This document shows, piece after piece, positions 15,001 to 25,287 of a stretch of 64,000 nt of DNA. The number at the start of each line of letters is the position of its first letter. Positions within the stretch are counted from its first letter, which is position 1. The DNA lies in the NCBI GenBank assembly GCA_024741835.1, contig JAENRP010000096.1, positions 62,001 through 126,000 of the forward strand. The letters run 5' to 3'. The notes under the pieces were generated by a model. The model was given only the letters and a program-made list of their open reading frames with translations. It ran no database searches and was not told the origin of the DNA. Made by a program: the position numbers and the translations under genes. The stretch is from Diplocarpon mali (taxonomy: Eukaryota; Ascomycota; Leotiomycetes; Helotiales; Drepanopezizaceae).

Positions 15001-16192
15001 CCTAGACAAAGAAGTAGCAGAGAGCAGTTCGTCCAGTGGAAAATCTCTCATCAACTGATTATACTTCTGCACTCTTTCTGTTGATTCCTTCAAGCCAGTG
15101 TCGGCAGTAAAACTGACTGTTGCTTGAAATCGTTTAGCAGACTTCAGAATCTCCAGGGTGAGGGTTACACCTGGCGAGCCAAGCTGGAGTGTGATGTGTT
15201 CCAATGCTGATTCCATGGACAGCCAAAAGTTGATCTCTTGCGTCGCAGTCCCACTCGCAGCATCTCTATTCATTTTCGTGATAGTCTGTATCGACTTGAT
15301 CCAACTATTCACGATAGCTTGCAGGCTGTTGAGGAAAGCGCTGTCCTGGAGGAGACTTGCCGGAAGAGATTCGAAGCTCGGTTTAGTATTTCGCATCGCA
15401 GCATCCTCGACAGCACTCTGGATCATTGGATGTAACGGTAGAACCAAATCTGGAATCTCAATATTTTGCTGAAGGTGTAACAAGCTCAGCTCAAGCTCCG
15501 CCATCCTTTTCTTGGTCACAGGGACCCCAGTCTTCCCCTCCACGTCTGATCTGCCTCGAGCTCCATTCGTGCTGTGCTGATTTCTGGTATATGCATCGAA
15601 GTAAGGCGCGAGCGCTAGATGCACAATCGAGTGTAGAACCTCATAGGGACTGACAGCTGTTCCAGCTTGTCCATTTGTTGTGCTGTTCAGCGAGGCCGCA
15701 CCTGGTAAATTAATAATCTGTATTTGAGATGAAATGGGTATCGAAGGATCAATGGGGTAAGGCCGTTTCAAGAGCGCGATCGAAGCAGTAGTCGAAGGAG
15801 AGGAGGAGATCTCGGTTGCCAGACAAAAGTTGTATGTTACGGAGTCTAAGAACGAAGATTAGCACATGCCTGTGAACTTATCTAGAGCTGGATGTATGTA
15901 TACTTGAGTCATCTACTACGCCATCCATCCCGCCTGCAGAAGCGATATCCTTCGTCGCATAAAGCGCCAGCTGGTTTTCCGAGGCAAATCGAGAACATCG
16001 CTGCAGGGTATGGGACTTTGATTCTTGTGATAGCAGACTTCCTGTATTCTCCATCTCCTTTCTCGTCGCACCCAACGTAATCTCGATGACACTGGCGAGG
16101 TACTCGACTATGATCAAAGGGTCTATCGCAAAGGCATCCGCACCGTTCGTTTTGGGGCTGGCTGGGCCCGGCGACGCTACCAGGCTCTCCAT
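3040..16192 (-). CDS. Cytoplasmic dynein heavy chain
   Basis: Force-generating subunit of cytoplasmic dynein, moving nuclei, endosomes and vesicles to microtubule minus ends. I place three exons: 16192-15904, 15845-3559 and 3507-3040; they sum to 4347 codons plus stop, the usual length for fungal dynein heavy chains. Introns are 58 bp (15846-15903) and 51 bp (3508-3558), both GT-AG with GCTAAT/GCTAAC branch sites. The N-terminal tail domain fills roughly the first 1,400 residues. Four P-loops mark the AAA ring: GPAGTGKT near residue 1933, GNSGSGKS near 2228, GPPGSGKT near 2593 and GVSGSGKT near 2935. A GCFDEFNR Walker B follows the first. The coiled-coil stalk and microtubule-binding tip follow AAA4, then AAA5, AAA6 and a C-terminal domain. 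The 104-aa first exon was chosen because its frame joins exon 2 exactly and resembles the N-terminus of fungal homologues. Known as nudA, ro-1 or DYN1 in other fungi. Confidence 0.97.
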
Positions 16193-17110
16193 GTTTTTGT
16201 TTTGGGTGAAATTTGCTTAGGAATCGCAGAGAGGGTCCATATTCAGCGTACTGATGCCCACCAGCGAATGAGTGGAATCAGGGGGAGTGTGTTGATGTGC
16301 TGCCAGGTCGATCGTGTTGACTTTATGGGCGGAGATGTGTCGCGTCAGAGTTTCGCGATTGCCCATTTCCCCTGAAATCGACTTAGCGTCTCACGTCAAT
16401 GTTCAAATAGAAATTAAGCAACTACCAACTACCCACCAGCAGAAGCGATTCGACCTGTAGCCAGTGACGCAGTTGCGCATAGCAGCGAATTGAAGTTCTA
16501 TAATTTAAATAAATTGAGAAACACATGCACCTCGTTCTTGCAGTTACGGCGAAAGGGACGTTCGCGCGTACTTTCAGGGCTGTCTTCAATGCTGTATTTG
16601 TGCGAGACCTTAGTGTAATTTCGACTTCGATACTTGAAGACCAGACATTTATATCATAGTAGTTTAGAATCAAAGTCACCACTATTTAACATGGCTTTGG
16701 CACTTTCTCAATTTTCAAAGGCTGTCGCATCTCACCAAAGTTAATTTGTAGTTCGAACTTCGCCCTATTATAAAGATTGGCCCAGTAGTAGGTCACAGGA
16801 CTCCAGTTTTGGAAATCCCAAGCCAAGATAATACATGTAGGGCTATTGAGACTCATTTTGATTGGTATTACGATCGCTATCATCAATACAGTCGTATGGT
16901 ATCCTCATACCCTCATAATGTTGACAATGTACAAGTGGGCATAAAATCGAAGGTGCGCCAGATGATATACACAGAACGGAACGCCTCGTAGATTGTACGT
17001 ATCCAGGCCGCTTCTGAGAAGTGAGAAAGGTGAGGCTCGTCGAATCGAGTGTCGGGAGAGAGGAGATGAAAATATGCAGTGGCTGGTGTCTCTTACTTGT
17101 GAACCGGTGT
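16193..17110. other. Intergenic, partly AT-rich, no gene seen
   Basis: Lies between the dynein start and the TOM20 stop. It holds the dynein promoter and the TOM20 3' region. The stretch 16480-16980 is clearly more AT-rich than its surroundings; short open frames there show no domain. Confidence 0.6.
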
Positions 17111-17843
17111 CTAGTCGAGTCCTCTGTCAGACCCCGGCCCGCCACTTCCAAAAGGTCCAACGTTGAGCTCCGAGTCTGACGCAATCATTTCTGCGAGTAT
17201 ATCAAGAACCGCCTTGGGTACTGCCAAGATTATTAGCAGTCGGTCATCTAGTTATACAGCAGGAGGTCATGGATTGGTATTAGAGAACCAATCTCAACGC
17301 ATATTTCGAAATTTCGTATTTAGGCAGGTAAGACTTGCCTGTCTTATCATAAATCGTGATGAGGTCGGAGGGTGTCGGGTAAACCTTCAAGGCCTTGTAG
17401 AAGCAGAGGGCAGCCTCGACATTGTCGGTTCCTGCAACAATTAGACAGACCCTTTGTATGGAAAGGATGCCGCATACGATCTCCAGCTAAAACCTCTCCT
17501 CGTGCCACTTCCTGCATGAAGTATGCCTCTCTCTCCTCAACATCGGTAGGGAATCCGTCCTCCTTCGCTTCATCAACAGCCGCTCTTATAGCCTCCCTTT
17601 GTCGAATAACGTGAGCTTCTGCTTCTTCCTTCGCGACCTTGGCTTGACGTTTAGATTCTTTCTTCAGTTGTTTTCTGAACTGGGGGTCATTTCGCCGCTT
17701 ATAGTCGAAGTACACGGCGTATGCTAGCATCAAATATTGTCAGCTACCTGCCAGTAGACTAACTGCTGAATGATGAACCTACCAACAAAGCCAGTTGCAA
17801 CAGTGCCAACTGTGGCGGCAACAATGGTTGATGTTTGTACCAT
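17111..17843 (-). CDS. TOM20: Mitochondrial import receptor TOM20
   Basis: Outer-membrane receptor of the TOM complex that binds presequences of mitochondrial precursors. Four exons: 17843-17783, 17723-17478, 17431-17339 and 17220-17111, giving 169 residues, normal for the family. The N-terminus is a single membrane anchor (about residues 5-22, Ala/Thr/Val/Gly-rich) followed by [17 protein letters not shown], typical of the TOM20 anchor-to-cytosol boundary. A basic, charged helix and the TPR-like core ([18 protein letters not shown], then [11 protein letters not shown]) follow. The tail is Gly/Ser-rich and ends GSDRGLD. The third intron (17222-17338) uses a GC donor (GCAAGT) and an AG acceptor; no GT donor nearby keeps the frame. 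The gene is divergent from EXO84. Confidence 0.93.
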
Positions 17844-18097
17844 ATTGGAGTTTAACGCGTATCTTCTAAAGTTCTGGATACGTGCCAAACGCAGGACAGG
17901 TCTGATGGAGTTTGGATGGAGAGCTCGGTGTACTGGTTTTTTTTTAAAAAAAAAAAAGACCGTCGAGGCTGCCCTGGCGAAGCCCGGCTTAGTCACGGCT
18001 TCTTCCGTGCTGCAATGTCGCGGAGTCTTGACAAGCAACGGAACAACATCCCAAGACCTCACAACCAAACCTATTTCTCGATTGAATCTACCTGAGC
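17844..18097. promoter_or_regulatory. Shared divergent promoter TOM20/EXO84
   Basis: The 254 bp between the two divergent start codons must hold both promoters. It contains a T9A12 tract (17937-17957), a rigid poly(dT:dA) element of the kind that excludes nucleosomes in fungal promoters, about 94 bp from the TOM20 start and 141 bp from the EXO84 start. Location and tract are seen; promoter function is inferred. Confidence 0.6.
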
Positions 18098-20282
18098 ATG
18101 TCTGAGGAAAAGGAAAAGAGCAAAGGGATTTCCCTTCGCACGAAAAGGAATAAACGGCCTGCAATAAGTGCTCCAAAACAGATATCAGGTCCGATACAGC
18201 AAACAGGAGCTGCTCTGAGAAGTGACGCTGGAAAAGCTGGCTTTGGTCCTCCGCCGCAACGCCCACAACTCGGCGGAAATGTAAGAATAAAATGTTTGAA
18301 GCTCTTGTTATTTGAGCAGCCTTTCAAAAAAAGTAAAATTTTGCTAACAGAGATGAAGGCATCTGATCTGGTGAAACGCCGGTATTCGACTCGGTTTAAC
18401 AACTTTCCCACCAGCTACAACGCAACACCTGCTCCAGTGCCTTCCGTACCTAAATTGCCAAATCAGTTTGCTCCATCGAATGATCGAGGAGGGCGAGGAC
18501 CCTCTCCAGGCCGAGCCCCAGGGTTGAATGTTGATGTTAAGGCGTTACGAGATCCCAACCTGCGTCCAGACCAGTATCTTGCAGGATTGCTGAGTGATGC
18601 ATCTGAACAAGAAATTGACGAATATCAACAGGCGTTACGGAAGCTGCGGAACAGAGCATCGACCGATCTACAGCAGAATGTTTACCAGAACCGAACCCAG
18701 TTCATCAAGATCAGCAAGGAGGCGGAGAAGCTTAAGGGAGAGATGCGGGCACTCAAGAACCTGATGTCCGAATTGAAGACAAATACAACAGCTCTAAGAA
18801 CGGCATCTTCTCAAGGCTCTGGATCTCCAAACGGCTTCGACTCAGGCTTCCCATCAACTTTAAGCAAGCGGGACAAGAGAAGCTCCGTAGCAGACCGGAC
18901 TGCCATGTGGAATTCTCAACTACAGGTGCGCAAGCTCTACTCACTTGTGTAATAGGCTAACTGGCTCCAGGCCTTATGGAAGTCAGTTGAAGGATCTCAA
19001 AAGTTTCTCCCGCCGGTCGCAGGTCGACATGTGATACAAAATGCTGGTCTATGGATCGAATTAGACAATGCTACATGGAAGGCACGCAGGGCTATGCAGA
19101 TCATTTTGTTAAATGACCATCTTCTCATCGCGTCACGGAAGAAGCGTAAGGTTGAAGTGAACGGGGCTGATACTCGACAAGCACCCTCCAAGCTAGTTGC
19201 AGATCGGTGCTGGCCATTATTAGACATTGAGTTGGTTGATCTGGCTGGAACAAGCGACTCAGCTGGTGGCCGTAACAAGGTGTCTGACGCCATCATGATC
19301 CGAGGGGTTGGCCAGGAATCTTTCACGTATCGCCCTGAGAAGCCTGATGAAAACGAGAAGCAATCCTTGATGATGAATTTCAGGAAGGCTGTAGAGCAAT
19401 TGCGAAAGGGCCTGCGCACAGAGATGGAATCTAGCAACAAGGCCAAGGAGACTATCAACTACTTTGCGTCACGAGATCCCGGGCTTCTCAAGAAGACGGA
19501 GTTGTTAGAAACTTTATCGGACATTAAAGATATGCTCATAGATGTCGATGGGAAGCAACAGAACTTACGGTGGGTGGAAAGTCAGATGGACGAACTTGAC
19601 ATCGACATTGCTTTGCAACGCTTTGATGAAGCAGTGCAGCGTGTTGAAAAACTTGATTCTTTGGCCAAAAGTCTCAAGAGCAATATTGTCGCCCAAGACT
19701 TTATCAGCTTCAAGGCCGAGGAGAGGTCAAGCAAGCTCGCGGCACTCATTACTCGTGAGCTGGTCGACACTCATAATCAGCCCCAAAAGACGAGGAGGAA
19801 TGTCATCTGGCTTGCTCGTCTGGGGTTCGAAGACCGTGCGAGAGAGGCATACCTTGAAGCACGAAGCAATATTATCCAGAAAAGATCGAGGTAAATTCCT
19901 TACTCAATGACATTGATCCTTACTAATATCGTACAGACAATGCATTTTCGAGGGCAACCTACATCAATATATTTGGGAAGTGTCTTTCGTATACTTCACC
20001 ATTATTCGCAATACTGTATCTACTTTCCAAACTTGCTTCCAACCTTCGGTAATGAGTGCATGCGTGAAGTGGGCCAAGGAGCAGGTCGATGTCTTCAACA
20101 TCATTCTTGCCAGGCAGCTGAGCAGTACCGAAAGAGGAGGACCTCTTTGGATGGAGTGTATGAGCCAGGCTAAAGAACATTCCAAAATGCTTTCTGAGGT
20201 CGGATTGGACTTCAAAGGTCTGGTAGGGCGCGATACGTCAGAACTCGACCCAAGCGGTACAGCTGGCTTGGTTGTTAAGTAA
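18098..20282 (+). CDS. EXO84: Exocyst complex component EXO84
   Basis: Subunit of the octameric exocyst that tethers secretory vesicles to the plasma membrane at growing tips. Four exons: 18098-18280, 18353-18925, 18971-19890 and 19937-20282, giving 673 residues, typical of fungal Exo84. The N-terminus is basic and Pro/Gly-rich. The motif SDLVKRRYSTRFNNFP just after intron 1 is the family signature. A coiled-coil region (about residues 150-225) precedes a PH-like domain (about 255-370, with WIELDNATWKARRAMQIILLNDHLLIASRKK). The helical C-terminal domain runs to the end. Intron 1 is 72 nt and has no in-frame stop. Its acceptor must be the second AG of CAGAG, because using CAG would put TGA at the second codon. 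Introns 2 and 3 are 45 and 46 bp. Confidence 0.93.
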
Positions 20283-20707
20283 TTTTAAATGCAGCGAAAA
20301 GTTCGATCTGTACATAGCACTTGAATCGAAAATGTGATTGTGCTGCCCTGTGCATATACTACCACATTATGTACCTAATACCTAGGTAGGCACTGGTCCA
20401 CCCTAGGAGTCGGTCTTCCCTGCTCTCGCCGCATGTACAGTATAGTCGATGTAGATAAGCGAAAGCTCGAACATCTTCATTCTGCCCTGCCCAGGCACGA
20501 ACACTCCTTCGCATGCAACAACCTCTGTGATACCCAAGCGCGAAATTACCTCCCATCGCAACCTCGCTACCCCACGACCACCGATACGCGATATTTCTGT
20601 TGCACGCGACCGTCCAGCCTCGCCTGGCAACCTTGCCGCGTTCCGACATTTGAGCTCGAGCTCCCCGCTCACAAGACGACCCACCACAGCCACGAAGGAC
20701 AAACCCC
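20283..20707. other. Intergenic, PP2A promoter and leader
   Basis: Contains EXO84 3' sequence, a TACCTA-type palindromic stretch near 20370-20395 and a C-rich, purine-poor leader before the PP2A start. No gene seen. Confidence 0.6.
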
Positions 20708-22021
20708 ATGGATACCAATATGGAAGATGTTGGCAGAGTGCCAGAGCCCACCCAGCTTTCTCCCGTCACCGAGCCCACCACGATACCGACGCTCGATGGG
20801 TGGATCGAGAGCTTGATGAAGTGCAAGCAATTGGCCGAGGTCGACGTACAGAGGCTCTGCGACAAGGTATGTGTGCACCGCAGATTTCAACTCTATCAGC
20901 GCGCGATAGAGGTAGGTACTCAGTTGAAGCAAGTCTCTAACCGCGTGCTGTACAGGCTCGAGAGGTTTTATCGCAGGAATCGAATGTGCAGCCAGTGGTA
21001 CGCAACTATGATCTATGACTTGCCGACAGATAACTCACACCTATCTAGAAATGCCCAGTCACAGTGTGCGGTGATATTCACGGTCAATTTCATGACCTGA
21101 TGGAATTGTTCAGAATCGGTGGCCCAAACCCAGATACCAACTATCTTTTCATGGGTAGGGGCGCCCCTGGGACAGTGACTGCTAGAGACTGACCCGTTTG
21201 CAGGCGACTATGTTGATCGAGGATACTACTCTGTTGAGACCGTCACGCTTCTCGTTGCCCTTAAAATCCGATACCCCCAAAGAATCACAATTCTCCGTGG
21301 AAACCACGAATCTCGGCAGATTACACAAGTCTACGGCTTCTACGACGAGTGTCTCCGTAAGTATGGCAATGCCAATGTATGGAAGTACTTTACGGACCTG
21401 TTCGATTACCTCCCCCTGACCGCCCTCATCGACAACCAAATCTTCTGCCTCCACGGAGGTCTCTCCCCAAGCATCGATACTCTCGATAACATTCGTGCCC
21501 TTGATCGTATACAAGAAGTGCCACATGAGGGTCCTATGTGCGATTTGCTGTGGTCGGATCCAGATGATAGATGCGGGTGGGGGATATCGCCCCGAGGAGC
21601 GGGGTACACGTTCGGACAGGACATCTCGGAGGCATTCAACCATAACAACGGCTTGACCCTTGTTGCAAGAGCACATCAACTGGTTATGGAGGGATACAAC
21701 TGGTCTCAGGACAGGAATGTGGTCACCATCTTCTCTGGTATGTCAATCTCTCAGCAATGCGAACAGGGCTGATGTTGGTAGCACCCAATTATTGCTACAG
21801 ATGTGGTAACCAAGCTGCTATCATGGAAATCGACGAGCACCTAAAGTATACCTTGTGAGTACTGCAAAAGCCCAGGCTAGAGCCTCGCTGATACTCCTTA
21901 GCTTGCAGTTTGATCCATGCCCAAGGGCAGGCGAGCCTATGGTTTCACGACGTATGTTGCGTGTTCTCCAAGTCTGAGCCACTGCTTACCTTGAACAGGA
22001 ACACCCGACTACTTTCTTTAG
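20708..22021 (+). CDS. PP2A catalytic subunit
   Basis: Ser/Thr phosphatase 2A catalytic chain, the metal-dependent core of the PP2A holoenzymes that act in cell cycle and morphogenesis. Seven exons: 20708-20866, 20956-20997, 21049-21154, 21204-21737, 21782-21854, 21902-21951 and 21999-22021, giving 328 residues. All PPP signatures are intact: GDIHG (residue 75), GDYVDRG (103), GNHE (135), HGG and [11 protein letters not shown]. The protein ends TPDYFL, the tail whose terminal leucine is carboxymethylated in PP2A and is followed here by TAG. The N-terminal extension of about 20 residues is Pro/Thr-rich, as in other fungal PP2A. The last exon encodes only the final 7-8 residues. The second intron splits off a 42-nt exon. 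Known as pphA or pph-1 in other filamentous fungi. Confidence 0.96.
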
Positions 22022-23202
22022 GCTGCCGTGGATTGGGCTCCACTTCGATGTGCGAGAATGCCGCGGGGCAGTCTTCTGTTTGTCTAGGTAAGAACACCGC
22101 TCTCAGAGATTGAGATGGTGGGATATTTCAGGGAATCAGCAAGCAACACATCCGGCACAGCAGCATCTGTAGACTTGCATTAGACCATGATACGAAAGCA
22201 AAAAAACGATTGTTCCGTGTCTGAATAGCGTGCGGGCCCTGTTTGACACGGTTTTACAGTACAGTATCTATCAGGCATTTAGTCGTATTCGGGACTCTGG
22301 AACCGGTCAAAGCTCGATCGCGCACGTGTAGGCTCACAGTGGAATGGAGTTCATCCCTTCATCCAGGTGGGTGGTGACATCACATTTCAACTACCGTAGA
22401 TGTAGACATGACCATACGGTACGGTAGTCGCCTCTTCCCGCGTCCGCACACTTCCTGGTAATGATATCTCGAAGGTTATTTGTTATACATCATCATCATC
22501 ACTGCACCGCGCTGCACTGGTTCTCGTTTCACTCCGCACTTCCCTCTCCAACACCGCAGCCAATCACACCCCAAGAGCCAGAGCAAGAGCAGCAGCACGA
22601 GCACGAGTCGTCTGTCATCGACGCACCGATTCCCCCTTGTGAAGTCAAGACTTACTCGGACTCGGACTACACCAAATCCTACCAAACCTCCCACATTCTG
22701 TCAAAAGCTTGGAGACGGAGCCTCAAAGCCCGACCCCACCCGATGCAGAACTCCAATTGGCTCCTCGGACTTGCATCCTGTCATCTTCCTGATGTGGGAG
22801 AGTCACATCAAGCATTTCGCTTGAGGAGTTTTGGAGGCTTGATTACTCTACTTACGTACCGACAACTAACTGTAAGCGTGTAGCACGGTCGGTCCGGTCC
22901 ACGGTAGGAAAATTGAAATGCCAGATCTCGAGGGCTTGATCTTCATCTTGTTGGGAACTTTTTGTATAGCGACTGCTGCGGCGTGGAGAGAGAGGAAGGA
23001 ATGTGACAACAGCCTTGTTTACCAGGTAACTTTCTTTGCTTCTGTGTTGTCACTTGGACATCGCTCTGACAAGCGCTTAGGTTACGGGCGGCATGGGGCG
23101 GAGAGACTTCGTTCGATGCAGAGCGCCTTTCCTCATCGCTTGACCTCGATCCGCGTGAGATATATTGCACAAAAAGAAACCAACCAAGAAAGAACCTCTA
23201 CA
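22022..23202. other. Intergenic and 5' leader, no firm gene
   Basis: PP2A 3' region followed by the leader of the membrane-protein gene. An in-frame ATG at 22918 would extend that protein by 95 residues, but the extension contains a good donor (GTAACT at 23029) and acceptor (CTTAG near 23083). It is therefore more likely a spliced 5' UTR with an upstream ORF. Confidence 0.5.
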
Positions 23203-24423
23203 ATGGCGTCTCCGGTTTTGCCAGCCGTGAGTCCAGCTCTCTTCTCCCTTCCTTTCCCTTCCGACCAACTTTCTACCCTTACGCCCGCAATATTGCTGGA
23301 GATGATGCTCACGCTCCGCCAGAAGATGTCCAAACCATACCCCCCAACGACCGCCGGCCTGGGCCTGACTCCCACCAAATCCCTCGACGACCCAATCACA
23401 GCCATCTTCCTCTTCCTCTTCCTTCTCGGTGCCGCAGCCCATATGACCATTTTGCAAGTCAACATGCGACGCGGCCACAAATTCATCATGTCCGGCCTGC
23501 TCTTCGGCTTCTGTATGGCGCGTATTACAACCTGTACCATGCGCCTGGTTTGGACGTCCTATATTACGGATGTCAGCATCGCGATCGCTGCCCAGATCTT
23601 CGTCGCTGCCGGGGTACTGCTGCTGTTCATCATCAATCTTATTTTCACGCAACGGGTGCTGAGAGCGAGCCATTCCGATTGGGCGTGGACGAAGGCTTTT
23701 TCCCTGGCTTTCAATATCTACTACGGAAGCATAGTGTTGATGCTCATAGCGCTCATCTTCTGCACGGTGCAATCTTTCTACACGCTGGATACCGATATTA
23801 GGCGCATCGACCGGGACGTCCAGCTGGTTGGCTCGACTTACTTTGCCGTCGCGGCCTTCCTGCCCATGCCGCTCCTAGCGTCAAATTTCCTACTCCCAAA
23901 ACCGAAATCCACGCCTCGAGTAGAGAAATTCGGCGTGGGCAGGTTCAGAACCAAGATTTGGATCCTGCTCTTCTCATCCTTTATCCTGACATTCGGGGCT
24001 GCCTTCCGGGCAGGCATCGCTTACGTTCCCCGCCCACGCAACAATCCCGCGTGGTATCACTCGAAAGCCTGTTTTTACGTGGTAAATTTTACGATTGAGA
24101 TTGTGGTCGTGGCGCTGTATGCGGGCATTAGAGTTGACAAGCGCTTCCATGTGCCGAATTCAAGTCACGGGCCGGGAGACTATGTCGGGAGGAAGCGGGG
24201 GGAGGGTAAGAGCGTGATGGTAGGACGGGAGGGGGAGGAGCAGGGTTTCTTGGCCAGGATCAACACCGAGGAGCAGATGTTTCAAGGAGGGACTGAGGCT
24301 AACGAGAGTGCCGGTGCTGGGGTGGTTGATTTAGAGATGGGAGACATGAAGCTTGACAAGGAGAAGGTGCTGCTGCAGCCAACTATACCTAAGACAGATG
24401 AGCTGCAGAAACCGAGTCAATAG
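23203..24423 (+). CDS. Multipass membrane protein, DUF3112-like
   Basis: 406-residue integral membrane protein, uninterrupted by introns from the chosen ATG. It shows about seven hydrophobic segments: ITAIFLFLFLLGAAAHMTI, FIMSGLLFGFCMARI, VSIAIAAQIFVAAGVLLLFIINLIF, an AFNIYYGSIVLMLIALIF segment, YFAVAAFLPMPLLASNFLL, IWILLFSSFILTFGAAF and FYVVNFTIEIVVVALYAGI. The overall look, with DDPITAIFLFLF and NMRRGHKF after the first segment, resembles the fungal DUF3112 family, whose function is unknown; I recognise this from memory and could not search it. The C-terminal 100 residues are hydrophilic and Gly/Glu-rich, probably cytosolic. The start at 23203 was preferred over 22918 because the upstream stretch looks like spliced leader. 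Confidence 0.75.
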   Translation: MASPVLPAVSPALFSLPFPSDQLSTLTPAILLEMMLTLRQKMSKPYPPTTAGLGLTPTKSLDDPITAIFLFLFLLGAAAHMTILQVNMRRGHKFIMSGLLFGFCMARITTCTMRLVWTSYITDVSIAIAAQIFVAAGVLLLFIINLIFTQRVLRASHSDWAWTKAFSLAFNIYYGSIVLMLIALIFCTVQSFYTLDTDIRRIDRDVQLVGSTYFAVAAFLPMPLLASNFLLPKPKSTPRVEKFGVGRFRTKIWILLFSSFILTFGAAFRAGIAYVPRPRNNPAWYHSKACFYVVNFTIEIVVVALYAGIRVDKRFHVPNSSHGPGDYVGRKRGEGKSVMVGREGEEQGFLARINTEEQMFQGGTEANESAGAGVVDLEMGDMKLDKEKVLLQPTIPKTDELQKPSQ

Positions 24424-25123
24424 AAGTCAGGAAGGAGAAAGATGCGCGGATCAGTCATGCTTCTACTCTGTGGCTGATGAGTCGGGGGGGAGGGGGCTGC
24501 TCCGACTATCTTTCTTTGCCTGAAAAAGGGGCACCAATCGCATTGGTTGAGAATTGATACACGAGAGATGGACGGGGAAGGCATTGGCGCGGGGTTTAGG
24601 TATATGGTCAAGTACTGGGTTCGGAGCACATGGGGAAGCTGATAGAGACTCCTTTCGAGCTGGCCTGGTATGGATTTTGCGTTCTGGAATTTCGTAATTC
24701 AAAGAATCGAGTAATATATTTCTCTTGCATTCTCGAGTGTGAGGAACATGGGGTTAAATGTATGGGTCAGTGTCGGTGACTAAGGTTCTTGGGGTAAGCA
24801 ACATCAGGTACCTTGAGGTGTCGAGGTAGGCTGTTGTTGATTAATACCTACACTCGCTCGACTGGTGCCATTCCTTTACGATTCACTTAGATCATTCTCG
24901 GTTATAATGCACTTGTCCAGAAAGGGTCTAGCGCTCGATTCCTAGCGGGGTCCATGGTCCAATTAGCGGTCGACCATGGGATGAGATAACCACACACCAA
25001 AACCCGGCCGTCTTGGCCGGGCTCTTCTTCTTGCCAGGCCGCCGAACACCTACGGGATTGATACGACCGCACCACCCTCGCCGAAGCAGAAGCAATAGCT
25101 CAAGTCTCGTCTCGACTGAGCTG
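24424..25123. other. Intergenic, no gene seen
   Basis: 3' region of the membrane-protein gene and promoter/leader of the FAR1-like gene. It includes paired TACCTA/TAGGTA words around 24800-24850, a motif often seen in fungal intergenic DNA. No coding signal. Confidence 0.55.
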
Positions 25124-25242
25124 ATGTCGCTGCCACCGCAAGACACCTCGAGGGCGTCGTTCTCGAACCCAAATTTATCCTTGAATGCCGGCCGCCAGCA
25201 CGTCTTCCAAGTCCAGCCCGGCTTGCCAGCTCCATCGCCGTC

Positions 25243-25287
<45 letters not shown>

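Noticed and set aside
22918..23202. N-terminal extension of the membrane protein from an upstream ATG
   Set aside because: Contains a donor/acceptor pair consistent with a 5' UTR intron and encodes low-quality sequence; the ATG at 23203 gives a normal family start.
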